Assembly (NCBI GenBank): GCA_964017185.1
Contig: OZ024870.1
Coordinates: 32,759,621 to 32,823,620 of the forward strand
DNA length: 64,000 bases
DNA from: Rugalucina vietnamica
Taxonomy: Eukaryota; Mollusca; Bivalvia; Lucinida; Lucinidae
Direction of reading: 5' to 3'
Every line of letters begins with the position of its first letter. Positions within the stretch are counted from its first letter, which is position 1. The translations under genes and the position numbers were made by a program. The notes under the pieces were generated by a model. That model was not told the origin of the DNA. It searched no databases and saw nothing but the letters and a program-made list of their open reading frames with translations. Of this stretch, positions 10,813 through 22,948 are shown piece by piece.

Positions 10813-13800
10813 TCAGTCTACTTGGCATGTACAACTGCAAAGTGCTGAACAGGTAAGTCCTGACTTGAAGCATTTGCAGTTGCCGGAACAAGCACGTTTC
10901 TTACATCCACATTTCGCAAGTTCTTGACAGCAGGCTGCTATTGCTGGTAATGCTGTCCAGTGAGGTTTCCAACATTGGAAAGCATCTTTTGCCCATCCCC
11001 ATTCATCAGGTGTTGGAATAAAAGGTTCAGGAATCAAAGTTTGACCCCATATATGACCTGCTTGATATGCTGCCCTTTTGGTGTGTTCTAACAGCGCTGC
11101 CTGAGATGGTGGTATCATTTCGTATGATCTTTGCTTCCGCGCAAACATATCCAATCTAGCTTCATTCACTCGTTTTGAGGTACTCGATCGGTCATATAGA
11201 ATCACAACAAACTGCTCAAGGACATTTTTATCATCATCCGATATAGAAGCTGGTGTACTGCTCAATCTTCTAAACACCTCAGTTGATTCTTCAAACACAT
11301 CCCAGGCTTGCCACGCAGACTTTTTTCCTTTACCACGGAAAGCAGATACTGTATCGCATCCAGTGAATGCATGAAAAAATGGAAGAGCCTTTGCTCTTGG
11401 TCCTAAGGAAGAACACATTTCATGTATTGGAATCCATCTAAAGTTTTTCCCTTTACCAAAGGCAATCCAGAGTTTTTCTATGTTCAAGTCACTGAAGCAA
11501 GCTATGGCAATCACAACTACGTCCGTGTCCGTGCTGCTTATTGTGATTTTCATGAACCCCTCCTTGGAGGCATCTTTGGCATGTAAGAAAAGCCTGGTGT
11601 CAGCCTCCTCATGCGTGCAAGGTGACAAATCGTGTTTATCTATATCAGTATTGCTAATAACATCCTTCCCTTTAGTCACAACAACTTTGTTGAGTGTCTC
11701 AGTTCTTTCTATGTGAGCTGCAAGAAACTCAAACAGCTCTGTTTTATTGTCATCCTAGCGTAAGAAATTATTCCAGCTGCTTGGGACTCGGCTCGCACCC
11801 ACAACTTTACGCCTTATTCCTGTTCCCCTTTTCTCTCTTGTTGATGATTTCAGGCTGTCGGGTCTGTATATATCAAATGTCTGTTCTCTGGTACTTTCTA
11901 GTGTACGTTTCAATGACCGTTAAAATTACGTCTGTGGCATAGTCGTCAAATGTCATTGCTGCTCCGGGTGATTTCTGATTTATTAAAGCTGCGCCGTCGA
12001 TGATGATTGCCTCGGCATTCGGTTCGGAATCGGGCATTGTAATACCTGTTTGTAGAATGCCCATGAGGTCAGACTTTGTTCCGGTATTTAAGCATCCATT
12101 TTGACTCAGCGATGGTGGAGCGTTCTGATTCTCATGCATAAAGAACTCATTCAGGTCACATTGTCGACTTTGGCATGATATGAAAAGCCTCGAAAATAAT
12201 TTGCAATCATCCTTTATGCCGAGAAGCTTTGATTTACTTGCAGTCACATCTGCTGTAGGTTTCCTGCTGAAAAGCGGTAGTTTGTTCCTTTTAAGAGGGT
12301 CATAGAACGAAGAGGTTCCATCTGACATAGTCCTTGAAAATCGTTCATACTGTTCCATCCCAAGTTTCAATAATTGTCTATGTGATTCAGAGACTTTGAT
12401 ATCAACGATTTCTTTTGAATCCAGCACTATCAAGTCTTTTGTTTCCTTCGTGAATGGATTTCCCAACTCATCCAGGCTTCTAGTCATCTGTTTAACACTT
12501 GTCAGAAAGCTGGTCTGGTTTGATGCCGTTTCCTCGTGATGACGGAAATCTGCTCTGACTGTGCCATATTCATAATCAAACTCTTCAATAAGGCGGCCTA
12601 TTTCTGGACCTGCAACCATCCATCTTCGAAGTGCAGAAGGATCTTCAGTCAACCCTACTGCTACGCCGTCACCTTTTCCAACTTTATTGTTCTGTTCGTG
12701 AGCTTGGTCAATTGCTATGGCTGAAAACTTCCGTTCAGTTTTATGTACAGCAAAGTGGCCATTCTTGAATGCCTGTGCAACATCAGGATGATTTGTTTCA
12801 AGTAAAGCCATATCCCGCAAATGCACTGATAGCCATCGAGCATAGTTTGTGTGGTCCAAGGCAAAGAAGTAGGGCACAAGCTCAGACAAAGACTCTCTGT
12901 AGAGTGCAAAGTTTGTTTCTCTGATGGACCGTATGAAGCCAAGGATAAGAAGCTCAAATGTCAAAATCTGACTCCAAAATTGAAACTGTGGATTACTTTC
13001 CTCCTTCATTTTACGCCAGGATTCAAAACTATCCTCTTCAAAGCTTGTGACAACACTATCGCTTTGATACTGTTCATATGCTCGCTGGAGTAGACTGAAA
13101 AGCGCACATGCTGTAACTTGGTGAGCAAGTCTTGTTTTTGCTACACTGGAAGCAGAAAGAAATGAGTCTGCAGTTCCAGAGGACGCTACACCTGCTTCAG
13201 TCAGAGCTGCCGTCCATCCACTGTCTTTGCTCCCAATCGCTTTAAGTGCAGCCATTTCTATATGCAGCCCACCAAACATTATGAGGAACTTGTCTTCCCC
13301 GTATGTCTCAGGCCATTGCCACTGAATTTGCTTAGCTACTGCAAACAAGGGCTGATCTGCAGTAACCACAGGTATTTGATCTGTATTCAGATATTGTGTT
13401 GCTTCTTTGATCTTATTCATAGCATGCTTAACTGTAGCAATAGAGTGTGCCTGCTCTGGCAAGAGTGGCAATAGTGCAGATATGCAAGGCCTAAATCGCA
13501 GTTCCCGATGTTTAGAAGCATGATGAGCCGCCCATGTCACTGTTACTCCACCTTCAACATCTTCTGTTACATTCACATGTTCAAGCCACTGGTATTCCAT
13601 TTTCAATTCCTGGCACAGGATTTCAGGCTTCAAAGGTAGCACATTTTCACTTGTAGATGGCACAGGGGCAGCATCCTTGAAATACGCTGGCCTTACATTT
13701 GTATATGCTTCTGGCAGTGACGGAACTTTCCTGGTGGCTGGACTCCCAGCTATATGAAGTAGTTCCCGTTGCTCACCGCTTTCAGAGTCTGTTAGATGTT

Positions 13801-15307
13801 GAAACAATGAAATTCCTGTACCATGGAAAGACGACTTTGCTGTGGTTGCGCTTGGATTGTGATCGATATTGTCAAGCGCACCTACAGTAAATAGTCCCTT
13901 TCGGAGTGCAGACGGACAGTCAACACCTTCTTCTAGGAAACGTTCCACAAGTGCTGTTCCCATTTGTGATGCAATTTCAAGTACTCTGTCATACGAGACA
14001 CATTTACCAAACCGGTGGAGTGTATCAATCAAATGACGTTTTCTTGTCCTCGCATACAGCAACAATCCAACATATATCACAAACGGTGTCTCACGATCCT
14101 TTGAATGGTACCTAACAGATGTTGTCCTTTTTCTTTGAGACTGGTGGCAATTGTAATGTATGATTGGTGCAACTGCAAGGTCTGGCATGGTAATTTCGTT
14201 GTCAATCTGTGATTGTATGTCAGGACCATGTTCAATCATACTGACAAGCTCAACGAGTGAAGCCGGTACAGATCTTTCTTGACAGTTTTCCTCAAAATGG
14301 CCATCAAAGTTTGCACTACATTTCAAAATGTCTTTCCGAACAAGCTGGGCTGTTCTTGAAACATCTGTTAGTTCAAAAACTCTTGACAAAGCGGGTTCTA
14401 CATCATCTTTGAAGGCCAGAAGAACATTCCTGCCTTGTTGGTGAGCTTGTAATTCCAGTATGCGTTCAAGAAGCTGATCCTTGAGCCTGGTTACATGAAG
14501 CTGGGGTTTTTCATAACCTAGCTGTTCCATCCTTTTTGTCATCAAATCTGTTAAATCAGATAGTTTGAAGACATTCCCTCCCTCATTACTTCTCTGTGTT
14601 TCAATTATAAATGTAACAAGTTCAGCAAATGCTCTATCATATGCTTGTCTGACATGCTGGTGTTGTTCTTCTTGTTTTTGCTGTCTAAGAAATGAACGCT
14701 CTCTATTATATACAGATGTCAAGCAAATTAGATGATACTTAACTTCTTGTGCAACAAGATCCCCAGCACTTAATTTGGCAAGGAGTTTTGTATCTTGTAG
14801 TAATGTGGCACATGCCTTCAGTCGTTCATATATGTTTTTCGTCATGGCTTTCCGATCTGCTTTGTCAATTTCTTTTTCACAGAAGAAGCACATATTATCA
14901 TTATCAGTAACAGATGACATTGAACGACGTGTACATTTACTTGGGCCTGCTTCCTCCTCATCAGTAGGTTTGTGGGACATTGCCCGTTTCTGAGCACGGC
15001 CCAACTTGGTGTTATTAAACATCATTCTGCAACTTTGGTGGTATTTTGCATTGTTTTGTCTCAATGTTAGTTCAATTCCAGATCCGTCATCTAGCCGTTT
15101 TTGATCTAACGGTATCGGGATAGTGTTGATCTCAACAAACAAAGGGACGTTTGTGTCTATATTTTTATAGCCATCTTGCTCTGTGTGTGAAGTGCTTGAT
15201 GGACATTTTAAGCCCTCTTTTTTGTCTTGTTGACACAAGCAACACTTCTCCCAATCTGTTTGCCATTTTGCTTCTGCTGCAGCAGGCAGCTGAATGTCTT
15301 TGGACAT
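10813..15307 (-). pseudogene. large intronless ORF with FEN/PIN-like nuclease pattern and CXC tail, one frameshift and one stop
   Basis: The frame starts at ATG 15307 (MSKDIQLP), runs to 11873, then continues in another frame after a one-base shift near 11873-11880 and is crossed by a TAG near 11756 before ending at 10813. The joined length would be about 1,490 residues. N-terminal pairs CCLC..HQSC and CFFC..HLIC look like zinc-binding modules. The C-terminal part has THEEADTRLF, STDTDVVVIA and FTGCDTVSAFRGKG, matching the order of acidic motifs in FEN/XPG PIN-like nucleases (EAEA, DxD, GCDY..GIG). The last 40 residues are Cys-rich (CGCKK..CSGNCKCFKSGL), like a tesmin/TSO1 CXC repeat. I know of similar unnamed multi-copy proteins in marine invertebrates. 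Absence of introns suggests a mobile or retrocopied origin; no terminal repeats were found. Nuclease activity is inference. Confidence 0.6.
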
Positions 15308-16250
15308 GATGATTATTTTTATAAGCAATAACTATTGCTCTAATTATTTCAGAAATAGCCTTTAAACAGCCCGAGGGACTACCCTTTTACCATCTGAATA
15401 GTGTATGGGATACAACTAGGGTCAAATTATTATATTCTACACCTAGCCTGATCGTTCATCCAACAGAAAACTTCCTGTGCGATCTGTACACCTTCCGGAA
15501 AACCAAGACCCCGTTTTCCTTGGCTCGGCTATCCCGCGCTGGCACCTCCCGTCGATTCGGGTGCGACTGTCTGAACTTGAGGGGCTGCCCAGACAGTATT
15601 TGAGAGACTAAACTAACTGTTTATGTGTTTCAAAAATACAACTGAATAATACTACCTACAGTGTTGACCATCCATTCCTACATATCAAACATACCGACTG
15701 TAGCTAAAGATACCCCTATACTACTATTATGAAATAAAACCCCTGAATGCCCATCTCTTAGAGTTTGGTTAATTTTCTTTCAAATTTCCTGATTCTGCAA
15801 AATATAGATTCTATTTTCAAAAACATTCTGCATTGACTTTCAAATACTATTTTTCTCACAGGAATCAAGTTTTTGATTTGCAGGCGGGTATCAGTTGAAA
15901 TACCCTCAGCTGTATTTGAGGTTACAATTAATACATGTTTTAAAGATAGCTTTAATAAATAATTTATGTATATTTTAAACTTTAAACATGCATTATACCT
16001 TCTATTATCTTCTTTCTTTCCATACTGGGAACTTTGATGGTCGTTTGAAGGTGTATTGTTGATTTTCCCCGAAAAATATGACAATTTACGGTAATATATG
16101 TCCACAAAATCAGTTTTATAGCTTCTGTTGAACCCCATGCTGAGTCAAACAGCAGTGGTTTCACCAATGTGCCTTGGTAGTGCAAAGAAAACCACTCATT
16201 TACATATAAAAGTAAAAAAAAAATGTCGAATGTTCTAAAATATGATAATT
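15308..16250. other. non-coding; locally GC-rich segment near 15460-15600
   Basis: No gene is supported. The piece CTTCCGGAAAACCAAG to GGGTGCGACTGTCTGAAC is richer in GC and CpG than its surroundings and lies 150-300 bp 5' of the FEN-like frame, so it could be that gene's promoter. No defined motif was recognised. Short minus-strand frames at 15758-16185 have no recognisable similarity. Confidence 0.35.
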
Positions 16251-16254
16251 TTGA

Positions 16255-16970
16255 CGGCTATCTTGAAAATTGCGTTAGCCATCTTGAAATCAGAAAAATT
16301 TGAGATGGCTAACGAGAAAATATTTAAGAGAAATGTTTGAAGAACATATTCTGAAAGTCTCATACTTGTATCCGGAAGTGCAGGATTGTCTCAAAAAATT
16401 GACATTTCCATCTCCACTATGGAGAAGATATTTAAGGGGTTTTTACCATAGATGGTCATATGACTTAGATATTTATATAACATTTGTCCCCCATTTCCAA
16501 GAGGGCTCCACATAAAATTTGGGATTTGATTGGCCAAGCAGTTACTGAGAAAATTAAGTTTAAATTTTAATATGTAAATGACCTATGGCCAAGTTCAAGT
16601 TTTACCTCAGATATTAATCACACTCATCTGCATCATCCAAATTTCAGGCCTCAGGCAGCAATAGTTTTAAAAAATTCCATTGCCTTTGTCTCTCTATGGT
16701 AAAAGCCTATGTTTCAGAAATTGACCTTGCCATGAAATAGGTCAAGGTCATTCAAAAATATTAGGGTTATCAAATAGGCTGGAGTCCCAAATGCTACATA
16801 CCATGTTTCATGATAATCGTCCATCAGGTTCTGGAGATTCTTGAGCATATTAAATTTTGAGCAGGGCAACCATGTTGAGCATGACCAGGATTTCACTCCC
16901 CTTGCCCAAGGAGGCTCCACAGAAAATTGGTTATTTAAGCTCAATGGCTCAGTGGAGCTAAAACCTATAC
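16255..16970 (+). repeat. interspersed repeat ending in AGCTCAATGGCTCAGTGGAG
   Basis: It contains ATAGGTCAAGGTCATTC and CATGTTTCATGATAATCGTC and ends with GGCTCAGTGGAGCTAAAA, close to the 3' end of the tandem-core element at 36676-36713 (GGCTCAGGTGAGCTAAAA). An inverted relative lies at 9590-9770. It is probably a member of the same HINE-like superfamily lacking the ACGG tract. Confidence 0.5.
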
Positions 16971-17084
16971 CACAGAACAATTGGAGTGGGAATGAAGGCT
17001 ACTGAGGTGACAGCAGTTTTTCTATTGAGTGCTATAACATACTTACAGACTGCTGAGGTGACAACAATTGTGTGTTATAAATAT

Positions 17085-17405
17085 TCTAACGCAACATTAT
17101 TGTCTTTCCCATTGAACCTAATGAAAACGTCACTGCAAATTAACAATAATTCACTGTAAACAAAACTATGCTCGTTTTTGTGACGTCACACATAAACATT
17201 CATGTCTGCCGACAACGAGTCCACTAGAAAACATTTTAAAATGTAAGCATTTATATTTATATTTATATGTCGTGTTAGAATCAAAATAATTTTACTTTAC
17301 GGTGTATTACCTTTGATTAACTTGTGATGTTGTAGGGCAGATGCTATATTCAATTAATACATAGCAATCTGCCCTTCAACATCCTGCGATAATTACAAGA
17401 ATTAC
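17085..17405 (+). repeat. interspersed element, inverted copy at 26605-26970
   Basis: Motifs in order CTTTCCCATTGAACCTAATG, AATTAACAATAATTCACTG, AAAACATTTTAAAATGTAAG, TTTACTTTACGG and GGGCAGAT..ATCTGCCC recur in reverse orientation at 26605-26970. The second half is itself palindromic (TTACGGTG..TTTGATTAAC with its complement), so the element looks like a MITE. Confidence 0.7.
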
Positions 17406-17509
17406 GATAATTCAAAGAAAAGTAAAATTATTTCTTTAGTAATATGATTTTTGTCTTGGTTTCACTTACTGTTTTATGTCTTCAAGAGCTGAGGTCATGA
17501 ATAACCAAG

Positions 17510-17660
17510 CTTCTGGGCAATCCTCCATGAGGCTTATTACCAGTACTCTGTGCACATTGCACAATGTAGACTCTCTTGGTGACACTCTTCAATATATAAA
17601 TGCTACACTTAATTAAATTTTGGGGCATTAAACCCCAATCAACCAACCAAATGAACTAGG
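17510..17660 (+). repeat. SINE/LINE tail-like fragment
   Basis: The segment ends GGGGCATTAAACCCCAATCA followed by ACCAACC, a motif that resembles the tail of molluscan short retroposons. A related GGTTGGTTATTTGGGATTTA is found at 44571-44590. No tRNA-like head is visible. Confidence 0.4.
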
Positions 17661-17964
17661 TAGAGAACAAAGAGACAAATGCTTGAGATTAAGAAAATTT
17701 ATTTTTCAATAAATTTGTATAGCCAGGCTGACAGTGCTCACTGACTAATTTGTTCAGCCAGATGGCTAATAGAAAATTCTAACAATAAAACGATTAGAAA
17801 AAAAATCAGTGACTGACTCACATAAACTGTAATCAACTGCAATCTAATCAACATTTTATTATTGAAAGCATTCTATAAACATAATCAAAGATGCTGTAAC
17901 AACTACACAATTATTTAGTTGACAAGCTCCAAAACTAACTAGAATTTGTTTTCTATGTGAAAAC

Positions 17965-19262
17965 TGATGTCTCCCCCCTATCTACGTGCATGTCCAAAAT
18001 ATGCAAGCAAGAGTTATAGTTCTTGTGCATCACATATTCTGTCATTCTGTTTTATAAGTGTACCAAGTTTCATTGAAATATCTCTTACGGTTTTAGAGGG
18101 GGCACGAAAGTGTTTGGAAAATAACCAAAGGGAAATAACTCCAAAGATATGAAAGCAAGAGTAATGATTCTTGTGCATCATGCTTTATAAGTGTACCATG
18201 TTTCATTGAAAAATCTCTAATGGTTTTTGAGTTATAGAGCAGACACGAAATTGAATGAAAAATAATCAAAGGGAAATAACTCCAAAGATATGCAAGCAAG
18301 AGTTATGGTTCTTTAGCATGACACATCATCTCATCGTGCTTTATAAGTGTACCAAGTTTCATTGAAATATTTCTTATGGTTTTCAAGTTATAGGGTGGAC
18401 ATGAAATTGTATGGAAAAATAATCAAAGGGAAATAACTCCAAAGATATGAAAGCAAGAGTTATAATTCTTGTGCATGACACATTGTCTCATCATGCTTTA
18501 TAAGTGTACCAAGTTTCACTGAAATTTCTCTTACGGTTTTCAAGTTATAGGGTGGACACAAAATTGTATGGAAAATAATCAAAGGGAAATTACTCCAAAG
18601 ATATGCAAGTGTTATGGTTCTTTAGCATGACACGTAATCTCATCGTGCTATATAAGTGTACCAAGTTTCATTAAAATAACTCTTACGATTTTCGAGTTAT
18701 AAAGCGGACACGAAATTGTATGGAAAATAATCAAAGGGAAATAACTCATAAAATACTCAAGCCAGAGTTATGGTTCTTATGCATGACACATCATCTGATC
18801 ATGCTCAATAAGTGTACCAAGTTTTATTGAAAAATCTTAAAACGGTTTTCAAGTTATACAGCGGACACGAAATTGTATCGAAAATAATCAAAGGGAAATA
18901 ACTCCAAAAATACTCAAGCCAGAGTTATGGTTCTTGAGCATGACACATTGTCTCGTCGTGGTCTACAAGTGTACCAAGTTTCATTGAAAAATCTTTAACG
19001 GTTTTCAAGTTATACAGCGGACACGAAATTGTATCAAAAATAATCAAAGGGAAATAACTCCAAAAATACTCAAGCTAGAGTTATGGTTCTTGTGCATGAC
19101 ACATCGTCTCGTCATGGTTTACAAGTGTACCAAGTTTCATTGAAAAATCTTTAACGGTTTTCAAGTTATAGAGCGGACACGATTTGTGACGGACAGACGG
19201 ACGGACGGACAGACGCACGGGGGAATACAATATGTCTCCCGACCCTGTCGGGAGGAGACATA
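17965..19262 (+). mobile_element. tandem-core element, HINE/pearl-like family B (copy 1)
   Basis: A left end GATGTCTCCCCCCTATCTAC is followed by about eight degenerate units of roughly 156 bp (marker AATCAAAGGGAAATAACTCC at about 18123, 18264, 18422, 18578, 18730, 18887 and 19042), then an ACGG/ACAG tract (19186-19220) and a terminal hairpin TGTCTCCCGACCCTGTCGGG closing with AGGAGACA at 19230-19261. The left end is complementary to the 3' side of the hairpin. Layout matches bivalve pearl elements, regarded as non-autonomous Helentrons. Confidence 0.75.
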
Positions 19263-21525
19263 ATAACTCGGAAAATATACAAAGGGTTATGTTGTTTATT
19301 TTCCAAGACAAATGCTCCCATTGTGTTTTATTAGTGTGTTAAGTTTCACTAAAATATGTTTGACAGTTTTCAAATTATAGACGACATGAAATTGCATGGA
19401 ATAACAAAATTGTATGAAAAAAAATAAAATCAAAGGGAAATAACTACAAAGATACGCAAACAAGAGCTAAACATGACACATCATCTCATCATGCTGTATA
19501 AGTGTACCAAGTTTCATTGAAATATCTCTTACGGTTTTCGAGCAGACACGAAATTGTATGGGAAATAACTCGGACACGAAATTATATGGAAAATAATCAA
19601 AGGGAAGATATGCAAGCAAGAGCTATGGTTCTTGTGCATGACACATCATCTCATCGTGCTTTATAAGTGTACCATATATCTCTTACGGTTTTCGAGCTAT
19701 AAAAGGGACACAAAATTGTATGGAAAATAATTAAAGGGCAATAACTCCAAAGATATGCAAGCAAGAGTTATGGTTCCTGATTATGACACATCATCTCATC
19801 GTGCTTTATAAGTCTACAAAGTTTCATTGAACTATCTCGACTTGAAATTGAATGGAATATAATCAAAGGGAAATAACTCCAAAGATATGCAAGCAAGAGT
19901 TATGGTTCTTGTGCACGAAATATCGTCTTATCATGATTTATTGGTGCACCAAGTTTCATTGCAACATCTTTGACGGTTTTCGAGATTGGTGTACCAAGTT
20001 TCATTGAATTATCTTTGACGGTTTTCGTGATAAAGTGCGGACACGAAAATGTATGGAAAAAAAATAATCAAGGGGGTAATTCTTTTGAAAGACACATCAT
20101 CTCATCGTGCTTTATGAGTGTACCAAGTTTCATTGAAATATCTCTTACGGTTTTCGAGTTATAGAGCGGACACGAAATTGTATCGAAAATAATCAAAGGG
20201 AAATAACTCATAATATACTCAAGCCAGTTATGGTTCTTGTGCATGACATATCGTCTGATCATGTTTAATAAGTGCACCAAATATTGAAAAATCTTAAATG
20301 GTTTTCAAGTTATAGTGCGGACACGAAATTGTATCGAAAATAATCAAAGGGAAATAACTCCAAAAATACTCAAGCTAGAGTTATGGTTCTTGTGCATGAC
20401 ACATCGTCTCATCGTTGTTTACAAGTGTACCAAGTTTTATTGAAAAATCTTAAATGGTTATCAAGTTATAGTGCGGACACGAAACTGTATCGAAAATAAT
20501 CAAAGGGAAATAACTCCAGACACGAAAATGTATGGAAAAAAAATAATCAAGGGGGTAATTCTTTTGCAAGACATATCATCTCATGGTGCTTTATGAGTGT
20601 ACCAAGTTTCATTGAAATATCTCTTACGGTTTTCTAGTTATAGAGCGGACACCAAACTGTATGGAAAATAATCAAAGGGAAATAACTCATAATATACTCA
20701 AGCCAGAGTTATGGTTCTTGTGCATGACACATCGTCTGATCATGTTTAATAAGTGCACCAAATATTGAAAAATCTTAAATGGTTTTCAAGTTATAGTGCA
20801 GACACGAAATTGTATCGAAAATAATCAAAGGGAAATAACTCCAAAAATACTCAAGCTAGAGTTATGGTTCTTGTGCATGACACATCTTCTCATCGTGGTT
20901 TACAAGTGTACCAAGTTTTATTGAAAAATCTTAAATGGTTTTGAAGTTATAGTGCGGACACAAAATTGTATCGAAAATAATCAAAGGGAAATAACTCCAA
21001 AAATACTCAAGCTAGAGTTATGGTTCTTGTGCATGACACATCGTCTCGTCATGGTTTACAAGTGTACCAAGTTTCATTGAAAAATCTTAAATGGTTTTCA
21101 AGTTATAGTGCGGACACGAAATTGTATCGAAAATAATCAAAGGGAAATAACTCCAAAAATACTCAAGCTAGAGTTATGGTTCTTGTGCATGACACATCGT
21201 CTCGTCATGGTTTACAAGTGTACCAAGTTTCATTGAAAAATCTTAAATGGTTTTCAAGTTATAGTGCGGACACGAAATTTTATCGAAAATAATCAAAGGG
21301 AAATAACTCCAAAAATACTCAAGCTAGAGTTATGGTTCTTATGCATGACACATCGTCTAATCGTGGTTTACAAGTGTACCAAGTTTCATTGAAAAATCTT
21401 TAACGGTTTTCAAGTTATAGAGCGGACACAATTTGTGACGGACAGACGGATGCACGGACGGACGGACAGACGCACAGGGAAAAACAATATGTCTCCCGAC
21501 CCTGTCGGGGGGAGACATAATAATA
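19263..21525 (+). mobile_element. tandem-core element, HINE/pearl-like family B (copy 2, longer array)
   Basis: The array continues with about 13 more units of the same roughly 156-bp core, including a locally duplicated block (GTATGGAAAAAAAATAATCA near 20052 and 20531), and ends in an ACGG tract at 21438-21475 and the same terminal hairpin (21491-21520). It lacks a clear left end, so it may be a truncated element fused to copy 1 or a product of unequal exchange. Some units carry TCTTACGGTTTTCGAG and others TCTTAAATGGTTTTCAAG, showing two core subtypes. Confidence 0.7.
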
Positions 21526-21745
21526 CATAACTTCATAATATATAATTTTGTCAATAGGTACAAGAGCCAAATTCAAAATATGACCCCAACATACAGTCTT
21601 TTGCATATCCTTACATGTATATGCAAGACCTAAGGCTGTGATCAGCTGCATGGTTAGTGCACAGATGATTTGGAACTTTGTTTCTCTACAAAGACAGTAC
21701 AAGCCTTCTATACATAGCTCATAAATCTAAAATATTCACACCATT

Positions 21746-21935
21746 AGAGCCGCGTCATCAGAAAAATAGATTTTTGCCTATATGAAAACAAAGGCACATA
21801 TCAGCTGTACAGTAACTGCACAGCTGATCAGCGCCTTTGTTTTCGCTACTCAGATAGAACAATCCCTCGTCTTCTTAAATCTGAAATTTCAAGCTTCTAG
21901 CCTGCTTCTGTGACTGTTCAGGTGGGTTTGTGAGA
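21746..21935. mobile_element. MITE family M copy, right end missing
   Basis: It starts GAGCCGCGTCATCAGAAAAA, has the TGTG-class hairpin (AGCTGTACAGTAACTGCACA followed by GCTGATC), and stops after CAGGTGGGTTTGTGA without the terminal GGCTCA. It is followed at once by the next copy. Confidence 0.7.
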
Positions 21936-21957
21936 GTTCCTAGAAATATCATCATCT

Positions 21958-22120
21958 GAGCCACATCATGAGAAAACCAGATTTTTGCAAACAGTAACTG
22001 CACAGCTGACCAGCATCTTTGTTTCCAATACAAGGATAGTCTAATGCCTCTTCTTCTTAAATCTGAAATTTCAAGCTTTTAGCCTTCCTCTGAAACTGTG
22101 CAGGCCGGTTTATCTCGGCC
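21958..22120. mobile_element. MITE family M copy, internally deleted
   Basis: The left end GAGCCACATCATGAGAAAAC is intact. The first hairpin arm is missing, so AACAGTAACTGCACAGCTGA follows the TIR directly. The right end is lost after CAGGCCGGTTTATCTCGG. Confidence 0.65.
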
Positions 22121-22732
22121 CTGTATCGAAACCCGAAGACACTTTTACTTGCTTTTGTGGCTAATCTGGTTAGTAACAAGCAATAATTAGTGAGACAAGG
22201 AAGATTTATGGCACTTTATCAGAAAGACAATGTTTGACTAGAATAATTAGATGGACTGTCCATAATTTGCTTCATTGCAGTACACATACAATAATTACAT
22301 TGCAACAATATTTTACTCTATGACTACTGAAACAAGCCGATTACGAGGCTTCTCCTATTCAAGATGATCTCTCAAACACATGAATATGTAACACATGAAT
22401 ATGTACACTTAGAGTCTTGGACCACTTTATAACACAGGTAATGACAACATGGATTAGGATATAACACTGATCACTGCTGGACCCAAAATGGTCATGGTAG
22501 ATGCGTAAGTTTATATATTTTAGCTTCGTTGGTTATAAAACAAACTGAATAGTAATATGTAACAGTCATGTTAGGATAGGGCCACTGTTTCTTTGGAATT
22601 GACCAGTAGCATGTGTCTTTCTCTGGACACACCCTGGCGCTTGTGGGGATTAAACCTATGTTCCAGAGTCTGGATCACATTGCACTAGGCCACCACAATC
22701 TCCTGTGAATGACTTGTAAAAATCTTCATTTC

Positions 22733-22943
22733 AACCACGTCATGAGAAAACCAACATTTTGCATATGCGAAAACAAAGGCGCAGATCAGCTTCGCAGCAG
22801 AGCTTCTACACAGATATTACAATTTCTCTACCTTCTAAATCCAAAATTTCTAGCCTCTAGCCATCTTCTGTGTTTGTACAGCTCCGTTTCCTTCAGAAAT
22901 GTTCGAAAACCACATTATTGGTTTTCTCATGACGCGGCTCATT
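22733..22943. mobile_element. MITE family M copy forming the MUS81-like 3' UTR
   Basis: It runs from CACGTCATGAGAAAACCAAC to GGTTTTCTCATGACGCGGCTCA (ending near 22941). Its end is 6-8 bp past the MUS81-like stop codon (22949-22951, minus strand), so it must be transcribed as 3' UTR unless the transcript ends almost at the stop. The left hairpin arm is reduced. Confidence 0.8.
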
Positions 22944-22948
22944 TATAT

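Noticed and set aside
11480..14993. Plus-strand frames opposite the FEN-like ORF
   Set aside because: They are shadows with no domain signal.
15758..16185. 126-codon and 67-codon minus-strand frames
   Set aside because: They have no recognisable domain and overlap each other in different frames; AT-rich random openness is the simpler explanation.
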